Below, piece after piece: positions 1 through 7,887 of a DNA stretch of 46,744 nucleotides (positions are counted from its first letter, which is position 1; each line of letters begins with the position of its first letter). The position numbers were made by a program, and so were the translations under genes. The stretch lies in assembly GCA_002729235.1 (NCBI GenBank), contig PBTY01000069.1, positions 1 through 46,744 on the forward strand. Direction: 5' to 3'. The DNA comes from Rickettsiales bacterium. GTDB taxonomy: Bacteria; Bacteroidota; Bacteroidia; Cytophagales; Cyclobacteriaceae. The notes beneath the pieces are model-generated. The model was given only the letters and a program-made list of their open reading frames with translations. It searched no databases and was not told the DNA's origin.

Positions 1-58
1 TAAATGTATCAGGTGATTCGGGGGTGCCTAACCAGGGGTGCCCGACTAGGGAATGACA
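1..58. repeat. Direct repeat, copy 1 (58 bp)
   Basis: This block begins with TAAATGTATCAGGTGATTCG and ends with GGGAATGACA. It recurs at 441-498 with one mismatch (position 29, T versus C). Its GATTC...GGAATGACA ends match the wider REP-like family in this gap. Confidence 0.85.
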
Positions 59-75
59 ATCGATATTAGTTAGGA

Positions 76-172
76 GATGCTTCCTGCGTCAGCATGACAA
101 TGAGGTTTTGTGGTTGAGGTTGGATAGTTCATTCCGATGCGATTCCTGTCCTACCACGACCAGGGAGTGACA
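76..172. repeat. Degenerate REP-like elements
   Basis: Two decayed members of the GATTCCTGC...GCAGGAATGAC family lie here. One is at 76-98 (GATGCTTCCTGCGTC, then AGCATGAC). The other is at 136-172 (GATGCGATTCCTG, then CAGGGAGTGACA). The second has CCTACCACGAC in its loop, similar to the loop of the copy at 834-881. Confidence 0.6.
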
Positions 173-200
173 TACGGAGTGACTGATTCATTTTTTTAGC

Positions 201-287
201 GATACAGGTCTCCCCTTTACTAAGGGGGAGATTTAGAGGGGGTTAAAAAAAAGTTTTGATGCGATTCCTGCATGCGCAGGAATGACG
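201..287. repeat. Composite REP-like repeat, copy C
   Basis: The left part (about 207-241) is a hairpin-forming GGTCTCCCC...GGGGGAGAT followed by AGAGGGGG. The right part (258-287) is a clean palindrome, GATTCCTGC-AT-GCGCAGGAATGACG. The same left/right order recurs at 541-660 and 751-881, so the two parts travel together. Confidence 0.7.
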
Positions 288-440
288 TTGGATATAGTAG
301 AATTATGAACAAACGTCACTCCCCGAATCAGTGGAAGAGTGTTTACCCTTTAAGTTATACTGTTGATTCTAGGGGAGTCTGTTTGTGATTCGCTACTGAG
401 ATTCCCTTAGAATCACAGATTATTTAGTGACTATGTTTTG

Positions 441-498
441 TAAATGTATCAGGTGATTCGGGGGTGCCCAACCAGGGGTGCCCGACTAGGGAATGACA
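441..498. repeat. Direct repeat, copy 2 (58 bp)
   Basis: This matches 1-58 at 57 of 58 positions by eye. No reading frame is conserved between the copies, so it is a non-coding dispersed repeat. Confidence 0.85.
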
Positions 499-540
499 GT
501 AGTAAATTGGAATGACAAATCGAAGTGATTTTCAAATATT

Positions 541-660
541 TTGATAATTGGTCTCCTCATCTCTGAGGGGCGCACAGCCAGTGGGAGATAAGAGGGGTAG
601 TTTGGATGTGCTAGCAATTTCTTATAACATGATGCGATTCCTGCCTTCGCAGGAATGACG
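541..660. repeat. Composite REP-like repeat, copy A
   Basis: It holds TTGATAATTGGTCTCC, a hairpin, GGGAGATAAGAGGGGTAG, then TTGGATGTGCTAGCAA, CTTATAACATGATG and a closing palindrome at 631-660 (GATTCCTGCCTTCGCAGG, then AATGACG). About 100 bases align with 751-881 with scattered changes. Confidence 0.8.
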
Positions 661-750
661 TACTAATATAGACTCCCCTAGAATTTCATTTTATATTTCA
701 TATTTAAGATAAATTATCTGAGAAATTCGGGGAGTGACGTATTCAATTTA

Positions 751-881
751 TTGACAATCGGTCTATGAGGGTCGCACCGCAAGTCGGAGATATGAGGGGT
801 AGCTTGGATGTACTAGCAAATATCTTATAACATGATGTGATTCCTGCCCTGCCACGGCAGCCAAGCTGCGCAGGAATGACG
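751..881. repeat. Composite REP-like repeat, copy B, with nested palindrome
   Basis: It is colinear with 541-660. Its terminal palindrome (834-881) is longer than the other copies because its loop holds extra sequence that includes a second palindrome, CTGCC-AC-GGCAG, at 849-860. This looks like insertion of one short palindrome into the loop of another. Confidence 0.78.
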
Positions 882-894
882 AATGGTGTGAAAC

Positions 895-1851
895 TCAAAT
901 GCTCAAACAAAACTGTAATGCGCGTTCTTCCGACCAGTAGACTTTGTCTTTGTTTTGACTGATAAAACCTACATGGCCACCATGAGTAGTGGTTTCCAGA
1001 GTGACATTGGGTAAGTTGATGGTCAATGAGTGATCCAGGCTTTCAGGTGTGAGAAAAGGATCGTTTTTCGCATTGATGATCAGGGTGGGTACTTGAATTC
1101 CTTTTAGGAAATATCTACTACTACACTTCTGATAATAATCACGAGCGTCTTTGTACCCATGAAGTTTAGAGGTAAAGTAATCATCAAATTGCCGGATCGT
1201 TTTGATTTGGCTCAGCGGCTCGGTGTCTATTTGATCCGGCATCAACTCGGCCTTGGCTTTCACTTTCTTCAAAAGACTTTTTAAGAAGCGTTTTTCATAA
1301 ATCATTCCTCGTGGAGTACTCAACTGATCGGATCCTTTGTCCAGGTCTAAAGGTGTACTGATCGCTACCGCCCCTTTAATTTTTTCGGAACGTGTTTCTT
1401 CACCAAGGTATTTGAGCGTCATGTTACCACCCAGGCTAAAGCCGACCAGATATATTTGATCATAATCCTGAAGTGCTCTCTGGATGACTTCATCCAAATC
1501 GTCGGTGGCACCACTATGATAAAACCGGACTTTTTGATTCATTTCACCACTACAGCCCCGATAATTCCATGCCAACGCATCGAATCCATGATGGTAAAAG
1601 TGCTTAGCTATACCTAATATGTACGGTCGATCGCTGCTACCTTCTAAACCATGTTGAATGATGACCAGCTTATTACTTCCTTGTCTTCGCCAGTCTAAGT
1701 CTACAAAATCGTCATCAGATAGAATCAATCGTTCTCTTTCTGGGGGTACTAAACCAGTTACTTTTCTAAACAATGCGGGGTAGATGGTTTCCAAATGACT
1801 GGAAACGAATGTAGCAGGACGTTTGTAGGATTTATTATGAATGGCTGGCAT
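895..1851 (-). CDS. YheT-family alpha/beta hydrolase
   Basis: A 318-residue cytoplasmic alpha/beta-hydrolase of the YheT (UPF0017/ABHD) group, predicted to act as an esterase or lipase-like enzyme; the substrate is unknown. The N-terminal pattern FVSSHLETIYPALFRK is typical of the family, and HGLEGSS (67-73) is the oxyanion-hole region. The nucleophile elbow GFSLGGN (137-143) gives Ser139. Asp264 in NAKNDPF and His293 in GGHVGF complete the triad. The length is normal for the family and there is no signal peptide. It is transcribed alone, divergently from the E2 gene, with the REP-rich gap downstream of its stop. The assignment to family is firm and the physiological role is open. Confidence 0.9.
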   Translation of the reverse strand: MPAIHNKSYKRPATFVSSHLETIYPALFRKVTGLVPPERERLILSDDDFVDLDWRRQGSNKLVIIQHGLEGSSDRPYILGIAKHFYHHGFDALAWNYRGCSGEMNQKVRFYHSGATDDLDEVIQRALQDYDQIYLVGFSLGGNMTLKYLGEETRSEKIKGAVAISTPLDLDKGSDQLSTPRGMIYEKRFLKSLLKKVKAKAELMPDQIDTEPLSQIKTIRQFDDYFTSKLHGYKDARDYYQKCSSRYFLKGIQVPTLIINAKNDPFLTPESLDHSLTINLPNVTLETTTHGGHVGFISQNKDKVYWSEERALQFCLSI

Positions 1852-1992
1852 TATGGAATTTTAAAAACAATATCTCCGTTTTTGTACTTTTATTTCTGGC
1901 AAATGAAATCATCCATTTTGTCAGGATACTCCACAAAATACGCTGTAATTGGTGGAGTAGATTTAAAAACCAAATTAAAAGATTAAGATATG

Positions 1993-2022
1993 TTGGAGAA
2001 AATTCCACATGGATTAACTTTG
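1993..2022 (+). promoter_or_regulatory. Bacteroidota-type promoter for the E2 gene
   Basis: TTG (1993-1995), 19 bases, then TAACTTTG (2015-2022) fits the Bacteroidota sigma consensus (TTG / TAnnTTTG). Transcription would start near 2029, about 30 bases before the E2 start codon. Confidence 0.6.
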
Positions 2023-2058
2023 AATTCGATTTGTTAGGGTAAAAATAACGCTTATAAA

Positions 2059-3708
2059 ATGGCTGAAGTAATCAGAATGCCAAAGATGAGTGACACCATG
2101 GAAGAAGGGGTGATCGCGTCTTGGATTAAAAAAGAAGGTGACGAAGTAGAATCTGGCGATGTACTGGCTGAAGTAGAGACTGATAAAGCAACCATGGAAC
2201 TGGAGTCTTACCAGGATGGTGTGCTGTTATATATAGGAATTAAAGAACAAGAGGCTGCACCTGTTGATGGCGTAATTGCGATCATCGGTGAAAAAGGAGA
2301 AGATATTTCTTCTTTGCTTAAAGATCTTGAAGGTGGTTCGAATGGAGCTGCTAAATCAGAGGAGCCGAAAGAAGAGGCTGCTGCTGAGGATTCTGGCGAG
2401 GCAGTTGATACTTCAGATATCAATGCAACAGTCATCAGAATGCCAAAAATGAGTGATACCATGGAAGAAGGTGTCATTGCTCAGTGGTTGAAGAAAGAAG
2501 GTGATGAAATTTCATCTGGAGATATATTAGCTGAAGTAGAGACCGATAAAGCAACCATGGAATTGGAAGCTTATGAAGATGGTACATTACTTCACATTGC
2601 TATTCCTGACGGTGGATCTGTTCCTATCGATGGTGTGATTGCTATCGTAGGGGAGAAAGGTGCTGACTGGGAAACTTTGCTAAAAGCTGAGTCTAGCGGT
2701 GGAGCTAAAAAGCCTGCTGCTCCAAAAGAGGAGAAAAAAGAAGAAAGCACAGCAGCATCTTCTGCAGCTCCATCTGCGACACCTACGGCAGATACGACCA
2801 CTTCTAATGGACGGATTAAAGCTTCTCCATTGGCTAAGAAAATTGCTGCGGATAAAGGATTCGACCTAAGCAAGATCTCTGGATCTGGTGATGGTGGACG
2901 AATTGTGAAGCAAGACGTAGAAAATTACACGCCTTCAGCTAGCACTCCAGCGGCGTCTGCTCCAGCAGCCAAAACTGAAGCTGCTGCTCCAACTTACAAC
3001 TTCCCGAAAGTGGTAGGTGAGGAGAGCTACACAGACGTGCCAGCTTCTCAGATGAGAAAGGCGATAGCAAAAGGATTGATGAACAGTCAGTTTGGTGCTC
3101 CGCACTTCTACCTGACGATGGATATCGATATGGACAAAACCATTGAAGCACGTGCTGCAATCAATGAATTGTCTCCTGTGAAAATATCTTTCAATGATAT
3201 CGTGATCAAAGCGGTTGCGGCGGCATTGAGACAACATCCGGATGTGAATACCTACTGGATTGAAGAAACTAAGAGTATTAGAAAGAATGATCACATCAGC
3301 ATAGGAGTAGCCATGGCTATTGAAGATGGATTGATCGTTCCGGTTGTGAAGTTTGCTGACAACAAGAGTTTGGCACAAATCTCTGCTGAGGTGAAGGATT
3401 TTGCGGGTAAGGCAAAAGCTAAGAAAATCTCAATGGAAGAGATGCAAGGCAATACGTTCACCGTATCAAACCTTGGAATGTTCGGTATTGAAGAGTTTAC
3501 TTCCATCATCAATGCTCCAGAATCTTGTATCCTGGCTGTTGGTGCGATCAATCAGGTTCCTGTGGTGAAAGATGGACAGATTGTTCCTGGCAACAGAATG
3601 AAAGTAACACTTACTTGCGATCACAGAACAGTAGATGGTGCAGTAGGAGCCTCGTTCTTGAAAACGTTGAAAGGATACATCGAGAATCCGGTGACAATTT
3701 TGATTTAA
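2059..3708 (+). CDS. pdhC: Pyruvate dehydrogenase E2, dihydrolipoamide acetyltransferase
   Basis: E2 core of the pyruvate dehydrogenase complex, transferring the acetyl group from lipoyl-lysine to CoA. Two lipoyl domains (about 1-78 and 124-202) each carry ETDKATMELE; the modified lysines are Lys43 and Lys164. Ala/Glu/Lys/Ser-rich linkers follow each lipoyl domain. The E1/E3-binding domain is about 252-288 (KASPLAKKIA...GGRIVKQDV). The catalytic domain is about 322-549, with the active-site motif DHRTVDGA at 521-528 (His522, Asp526). The 549-residue length fits a two-lipoyl E2. A 2-oxoglutarate dehydrogenase E2 usually has one lipoyl domain, which makes that alternative less likely. E1 and E3 genes are not in the window. 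Confidence 0.95.
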   Translation: MAEVIRMPKMSDTMEEGVIASWIKKEGDEVESGDVLAEVETDKATMELESYQDGVLLYIGIKEQEAAPVDGVIAIIGEKGEDISSLLKDLEGGSNGAAKSEEPKEEAAAEDSGEAVDTSDINATVIRMPKMSDTMEEGVIAQWLKKEGDEISSGDILAEVETDKATMELEAYEDGTLLHIAIPDGGSVPIDGVIAIVGEKGADWETLLKAESSGGAKKPAAPKEEKKEESTAASSAAPSATPTADTTTSNGRIKASPLAKKIAADKGFDLSKISGSGDGGRIVKQDVENYTPSASTPAASAPAAKTEAAAPTYNFPKVVGEESYTDVPASQMRKAIAKGLMNSQFGAPHFYLTMDIDMDKTIEARAAINELSPVKISFNDIVIKAVAAALRQHPDVNTYWIEETKSIRKNDHISIGVAMAIEDGLIVPVVKFADNKSLAQISAEVKDFAGKAKAKKISMEEMQGNTFTVSNLGMFGIEEFTSIINAPESCILAVGAINQVPVVKDGQIVPGNRMKVTLTCDHRTVDGAVGASFLKTLKGYIENPVTILI

Positions 3709-3742
3709 GAATTAAGAAATAGACTTTACAATAAGTCCTTGG

Positions 3743-3820
3743 GTCATTCTGACATGTTTCAGAATCTTTTTGATTCGCTTGATCGTTTCATTTTAAGATT
3801 CCGAAATACTTCGGAATGAC
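3743..3820. repeat. Pair of inverted REP-like hairpins
   Basis: The segment 3743-3766 (GTCATTCTGA...TCAGAATC) and the segment 3798-3820 (ATTCCGAA-ATAC-TTCGGAAT, then GAC) have the GATTC...GAATGAC plan on opposite strands. They lie between the E2 and hslV genes. The 8-bp stem at 3798-3817 is perfect. They may act as a transcript 3' end or be remnants of a mobile REP pair. Confidence 0.65.
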
Positions 3821-3854
3821 TTTTTACTTTATAAAGTCTGACACTAATTGAACT

Positions 3855-4391
3855 ATGGAAAAGATTAAATCGACAACCGTCGTTGCTATAAAACACAATG
3901 GACAGATTGCTATTGGTGCTGATGGGCAAGCCACTATGGGTAATACTGTAGCGAAGAGCAATGTGAAGAAGATCAGAAAACTCCAGGACGGAAAAATCGT
4001 CACTGGTTTCGCTGGATCTACAGCGGATGCATTTACGCTGTTGGAGCGTTTGGAGGAAAAGTTAGCGACCTATACAGGTAATATGAAGCGTGCGGCCGTA
4101 GAGTTAGCGAAAGATTGGCGTACTGATCGTTACTTAAGAAGATTGGAAGCAATGATGATTGTGGCGGATAAAAATGAGATCCTTGTGATCTCAGGCACTG
4201 GCGATGTATTGGAACCAGATGATGACATAGCTTCAATTGGATCGGGGAGTATGTATGCTCGTTCTGCTGCTATGGGATTGAAGCGTCATGCAACGAATTT
4301 GACCGCTGAAGAAATGGTTAGAGAAAGCCTGAATATTGCGGCAGACATCTGTATTTATACGAATCACAACCTGGTGGTTGAGACCTTGTAG
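3855..4391 (+). CDS. hslV: ATP-dependent protease subunit HslV
   Basis: Proteolytic subunit of the HslUV (ClpQY) protease, a cytoplasmic threonine peptidase that degrades substrates unfolded by HslU. The sequence [20 protein letters not shown] is the family's N-terminal signature. The catalytic residue is the first Thr of the TT pair (Thr7), exposed after removal of the six-residue leader [22 protein letters not shown] and the YTNHN C-terminal region are also typical. The 178-residue length is normal. hslU is not beside it in this window, so the partner must be encoded elsewhere. A strong terminator follows the stop codon. Confidence 0.96.
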   Translation: MEKIKSTTVVAIKHNGQIAIGADGQATMGNTVAKSNVKKIRKLQDGKIVTGFAGSTADAFTLLERLEEKLATYTGNMKRAAVELAKDWRTDRYLRRLEAMMIVADKNEILVISGTGDVLEPDDDIASIGSGSMYARSAAMGLKRHATNLTAEEMVRESLNIAADICIYTNHNLVVETL

Positions 4392-4411
4392 TGTAAAAGA
4401 TTAATCTTTTG

Positions 4412-4450
4412 AAAGCCCTTCTGACGCCAGGTCAGGAGGGCTTTTGTTTT
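4412..4450 (+). terminator. Rho-independent terminator after hslV
   Basis: A 14-bp stem, AAAGCCCTTCTGAC / GTCAGGAGGGCTTT with one G-T pair, has a five-base loop and is followed by a T-rich tail. It starts 20 bases after the hslV stop. Confidence 0.9.
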
Positions 4451-4583
4451 AAATTTAGAGTCGAACTAAAATTCTTCTACTAGCGACTTGACAAGTTTCT
4501 AAAATCATTGCTATCTATCGAAAGATCAATGTCCTTCTTCGAAAGGTATCCTTATGGCCAAACTTCAGTATTACTTTTCTTCC

Positions 4584-4626
4584 CTACTTTTCCATCGATG
4601 AAAAGTAGTCGCAGCGGCGAACCGCC
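4584..4626. repeat. Dispersed palindromic repeat with GGCGGTTCGCCGCTGCGA core
   Basis: CTACTTTT (4584-4591) and AAAAGTAG (4601-4608) form an inverted repeat around a CATCGATG core. They are followed directly by TCGCAGCGGCGAACCGCC (4609-4626), whose reverse complement is GGCGGTTCGCCGCTGCGA. The last 16 bases of that complement are identical to the insertion in the D loop of the tRNA at 18196. This marks a mobile or copy-prone short element. Confidence 0.75.
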
Positions 4627-4979
4627 AAAAATCTAAGCTCCGCGCTTCGGCCCTGTGTTCATTTCTTAACGTTTTTTTGAATTGCAAAACAGGGATAAAA
4701 TAAACTCGCCTATTATAAGTCGTCTCAATTGAGAATATGACTCAACATGGCTCAAACAGTATTTTATCTTTATCTGCTTTGAACTCCAAAAAATCTAAAA
4801 TGAACAAGGGGCGTCCTAATGTCCATAGATTTTAGGGGAGTCATATCCAATAGATGAATGCAAAGTAATTCACCAAAGTTAAATTATGATTGTCACGTGG
4901 GGGTAAAAGCCTAGTTGGTTTTCCTATAGTCGGAGACTGGATAAGTCTGATCAATTATTGAAATAATACGACTAAGAAA
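4627..4979. other. Non-coding gap with a short repeat
   Basis: No convincing reading frame was seen. A GATTTTAGGGGAGTC motif at 4828-4842 matches GATTCTAGGGGAGTC at 364-378 and its inverted copy near 669-684, so it belongs to the repeats of the first kilobase. The promoter of the gene at 4980 must lie in this gap, but no clear TAnnTTTG box was found. Confidence 0.5.
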
Positions 4980-6011
4980 ATGAAAAAGCTTTTATCTCTC
5001 ACAGTAATTGGACTATGTGTCCTATCAGCTTTTGCGCAGGAAGCAGAAGAAAAATCGTTACAGCCCATTCAGCTATCTCTGGCATATCCCATTGGAACTG
5101 CTGGAGTGAATTCCCCTAATTACGCTAATCGTATCTCCATCAACATGATTTATGGTGTGAATGGAGGTGTAGATGGAATTGAATTAGGTGGTTTTGCCAA
5201 TGTGAATAAGGGAAGTGTCAATGGCGTCCAATTGTCTGGTGCACTCAACGTCAATACAGAATCATCTCATGGGGTACTTGGGTCAGGATTTGCCAACATT
5301 ACTTTATTGGATGCTTCGGGAATTCAAATGGCTGGATATGCCAACTACAGCGGACAGACGAGAGGATTGATGATGTCTGGATTTATGAATCGAAGTGAAA
5401 ATATGGATGGTGGACAACTAGCAGGTACACTCAATATTGCGGAAGATGTAGATGGTATTCAGGCAAGTGGTCTAATGAACATTGCTAAATCTGTGAAAGG
5501 GATGCAGATTGCTCCACTGATAAATATTGCGGACACCAGTGACTATTGTATCGGCTTGATCAACATCATCAAAAGTGGAGAAAAAGGTGTTGGGGTAACC
5601 GTAGACGAAACCAATACAACAATGCTTTCCTTCAGATCAGGCGGACGGGTGATGTATGGAATTGTTGGTGCGGGTTATGTTTTGGATGATGAGTTTAACC
5701 ATTTGGCATTGGAAGCAGGGCTTGGCGCAATCCTATTTCAGCCTAAGAAAGTACGACTGAGACTGGAATTGGTCAATACGACTTATGAAATCGGAGATCG
5801 GGATACTTACTTCAAATCCACCTTGAGAATTATGCCATCATTTGCGACCAGTCATTTTGAGTTTATGGCAGCCCCAACGCTGAATTTTGTTTACAGCGAT
5901 CAGGACAATACTTATGAAGCTGTAGATAATTATTTGTGGAAGGATAACAACGACAATAGCTTTAATGGATTGTATATCGGTTTCACTGCAGGAATTAACT
6001 ACCGGTTTTAA
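4980..6011 (+). CDS. Secreted surface-repeat protein (LA_2272-like)
   Basis: A 343-residue exported protein with a signal peptide (about 1-19, ending FAQ). Residues about 45-200 are tandem repeats of roughly 18-22 residues with the pattern G-x-x-x-G-[IVM]-[QE]-x-[SA]-G-x-x-N, for example DGIELGGFANV, NGVQLSGALNV, SGIQMAGYANY and DGIQASGLMNI. This is the pattern of LA_2272 surface repeats, likely a beta-solenoid. The C-terminal part (about 210-343) alternates hydrophobic and polar residues and ends in aromatic NYRF, as outer-membrane beta-barrels do. It is therefore probably a repeat domain plus an outer-membrane barrel (inference). It is monocistronic, with its own terminator. The biological role is unknown. 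Confidence 0.7.
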   Translation: MKKLLSLTVIGLCVLSAFAQEAEEKSLQPIQLSLAYPIGTAGVNSPNYANRISINMIYGVNGGVDGIELGGFANVNKGSVNGVQLSGALNVNTESSHGVLGSGFANITLLDASGIQMAGYANYSGQTRGLMMSGFMNRSENMDGGQLAGTLNIAEDVDGIQASGLMNIAKSVKGMQIAPLINIADTSDYCIGLINIIKSGEKGVGVTVDETNTTMLSFRSGGRVMYGIVGAGYVLDDEFNHLALEAGLGAILFQPKKVRLRLELVNTTYEIGDRDTYFKSTLRIMPSFATSHFEFMAAPTLNFVYSDQDNTYEAVDNYLWKDNNDNSFNGLYIGFTAGINYRF

Positions 6012-6141
6012 TCAGTTAAGCGTTAATTGGTATAGTAATATACCGCGAAATCGGTATTGCTAACGGAATGGTTCAATCGTAGTTTTGACTTACAGTTAAG
6101 CTTATGAAGCAATCAGACGGATTGCAAAGAGCACGTTGCGT

Positions 6142-6176
6142 AAGGTCAATTTGAATTCTCAGATTGGCCTTTTTTT
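6142..6176 (+). terminator. Rho-independent terminator
   Basis: AAGGTCAAT / ATTGGCCTT forms a 9-bp stem with one G-T pair and a 12-base loop, followed by a run of T. It ends the transcript of the surface-repeat gene and reaches the stop codon of the convergent RDD gene. Confidence 0.85.
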
Positions 6177-6864
6177 ATTCGTCCAGGTGTTCGTAATCGG
6201 CAATGATGGTGTAGAGAAACTTTACATCTGGTAAGTCAGATTTCACCTGGAGCAGTTCTTTTACTTTCTCAGTCAGCTGACCTATGGCCTCATAATTTAA
6301 TCCATCAACACCCATTTTTAGAGACTTTCGAATCAACCCGACCTGTTTGTCACTTAAACGCTTGACCTGTGGAAATTGAATCTGATAATCCTCTTCTTTC
6401 TTAATGGACTTAATGCTTTCAATAGACTCTCTACGCTTAACCTTGATGACCGTAGTGCCAGCTGCTAAATCTCCGAGGCGTTGACCTTTCTTACTGATGA
6501 TAATGGTTAAAACTGCCACGGCCCCATAAAACAAGATGTCTATTGGTCGGATAAGCCATCTTAACAGGTAATTGCCAATGCCTGGAGCTCCTCCATCTAG
6601 TTTGACCACTTTGATATCACGAACGTGCTTTCCTGGAGACTGACCATGCATGAAGTACTCAAAAAGCAGTGAGTAAAATGCTAATGGAATAAAGATAAGG
6701 AATGCCAAAACTTCACCACCTCCGGTACTACTACTTATCAATCCTGCGACTAAAGCATAACACCCCATAATGAAGAAGTCGATGATGGTTGCGAGAATGC
6801 GGTCCCCAAGGCTCGCGAGTTCCAGCTGAATTTCTATGTTTTGATTGGTAATAAATTTTGTCAT
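6175..6864 (-). CDS. RDD family membrane protein
   Basis: A 229-residue inner-membrane protein with an RDD domain over about 10-145. The Arg/Asp pair lies in ASLGDRILATIIDFFI (18-33), and GQSPGKHVRDIKVV, LLRWLIRPID and GQRLGDLAAGTTVIK are family hallmarks. Three hydrophobic segments are visible (about 26-50, 53-72, 104-126). The last 80 residues are a charged cytosolic extension without a recognisable domain. It is divergent from the SpoIIM gene, with 42 bases between start codons. RDD genes often accompany SpoIIM/DUF4129/MoxR/DUF58 sets in Bacteroidota, so this gene belongs functionally with the operon to its right. The molecular activity is unknown. Confidence 0.88.
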   Translation of the reverse strand: MTKFITNQNIEIQLELASLGDRILATIIDFFIMGCYALVAGLISSSTGGGEVLAFLIFIPLAFYSLLFEYFMHGQSPGKHVRDIKVVKLDGGAPGIGNYLLRWLIRPIDILFYGAVAVLTIIISKKGQRLGDLAAGTTVIKVKRRESIESIKSIKKEEDYQIQFPQVKRLSDKQVGLIRKSLKMGVDGLNYEAIGQLTEKVKELLQVKSDLPDVKFLYTIIADYEHLDE

Positions 6865-6906
6865 AAATGAAAGCCTTGCTATTTTGTCGCATTCAACGCT
6901 AAAGAT

Positions 6907-7887
6907 ATGCGTCAGGGACTATTCGTAAAAATAAATGAGAACAAATGGCTGGACTTTGAAAAGAAGTTGGCCAATATCCAAACACTCACGGCTGATGAGT
7001 TGTCGGGGATTTACGTCCATCTGACGGAAGATTTGGCTTATGCACAAGCAAAATACCCAGAGTCTGACCTCATGATTTATTTGAATGGCCTGACGTTAAA
7101 AGTGCATAATGTTATTTATCGGAATAAACCGGAGAAGAGCAATCGATTTGTTCATTACTGGAAATATGAATTACCCGAAGTGTTGAGATCATCAAAAAAA
7201 TACTTATGGTACTCTTTCATCATCTTCGCTGTTGGAATTTCCATTGGAGTGCTATCTGCGGCCAATGACCAGACCTTTGTACGGTTGATTTTAGGCGATC
7301 AGTATGTCAATATGACTTTGGATAATATCAAGGATGGTGACCCGATGGGAGTTTATGGAAGTTCAGGTGAAGGGATGATGTTTCTGGGAATTACCTTTAA
7401 TAATATCAGGGTGTCCTTTTTGGCTTTTGCTTTAGGGATTTTCTTCTCACTGGGTACTGGCTATGTATTGTTTTCGAATGGGGTCATGGTAGGAGCCTTT
7501 CATTACCTGTTCTTCGAGCAGGGATTGTTTGATGAAACCATATTGACCATTTGGGTCCATGGTACATTGGAATTAAGTGCTATTGTTTTTGCTGGTGCAG
7601 CTGGATTGACGATGGGACACAGTATCTTATTTCCTGGGACTTATCCCAGAGGTTATAGTTTTAGAAATGGAGCTAAAAAAGGGCTGAAGATTGTCATTAG
7701 TTTGATTCCATTTTTTATTGTTGCAGGCTTTATTGAGTCATTTATTACCCGGCATACAGAATGGCCATTATTCATCAAGTTGGTGATCATTGGAATCTCT
7801 TCTGCCATTGTGATTTTCTATTTATACTTTTTACCTAACCTAAACCGATATGTCGGAAAAGAACATCGAGCTTTACAAAAAGCGTGA
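6907..7887 (+). CDS. Stage II sporulation protein M-like membrane protein
   Basis: A 326-residue integral membrane protein of the SpoIIM/DUF95 family. The first 95 residues are cytosolic, TM1 is about 100-118, and further hydrophobic segments lie near 165-195, 205-240, 260-285 and 295-315. The family residues NNIRVSFLAFALGIFFSLGT, the HGTLELSAI motif and the Pro/Gly-rich segment after it are preserved. In Bacilli SpoIIM works in septal membrane remodelling. This organism is not a spore former, so the name reflects family only. It is the first gene of the plus-strand cluster. Its 3' end overlaps the next gene by 38 bases. A near-consensus TATTTTG lies about 25 bases upstream of its start. Confidence 0.88.
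   Translation: MRQGLFVKINENKWLDFEKKLANIQTLTADELSGIYVHLTEDLAYAQAKYPESDLMIYLNGLTLKVHNVIYRNKPEKSNRFVHYWKYELPEVLRSSKKYLWYSFIIFAVGISIGVLSAANDQTFVRLILGDQYVNMTLDNIKDGDPMGVYGSSGEGMMFLGITFNNIRVSFLAFALGIFFSLGTGYVLFSNGVMVGAFHYLFFEQGLFDETILTIWVHGTLELSAIVFAGAAGLTMGHSILFPGTYPRGYSFRNGAKKGLKIVISLIPFFIVAGFIESFITRHTEWPLFIKLVIIGISSAIVIFYLYFLPNLNRYVGKEHRALQKA

Noticed and set aside
1-894. Possible CRISPR array
   Set aside because: The repeats are unequal in length and spacing, are palindromic, and lack regular unique spacers or cas genes.
1795-1986. 63-residue frame on the plus strand
   Set aside because: It overlaps the start of the hydrolase gene and has no family features; the E2 promoter lies just after it.
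2208-3551. Minus-strand frames inside the E2 gene
   Set aside because: They mirror Ala/Glu/Lys-rich coding sequence and have no independent support.
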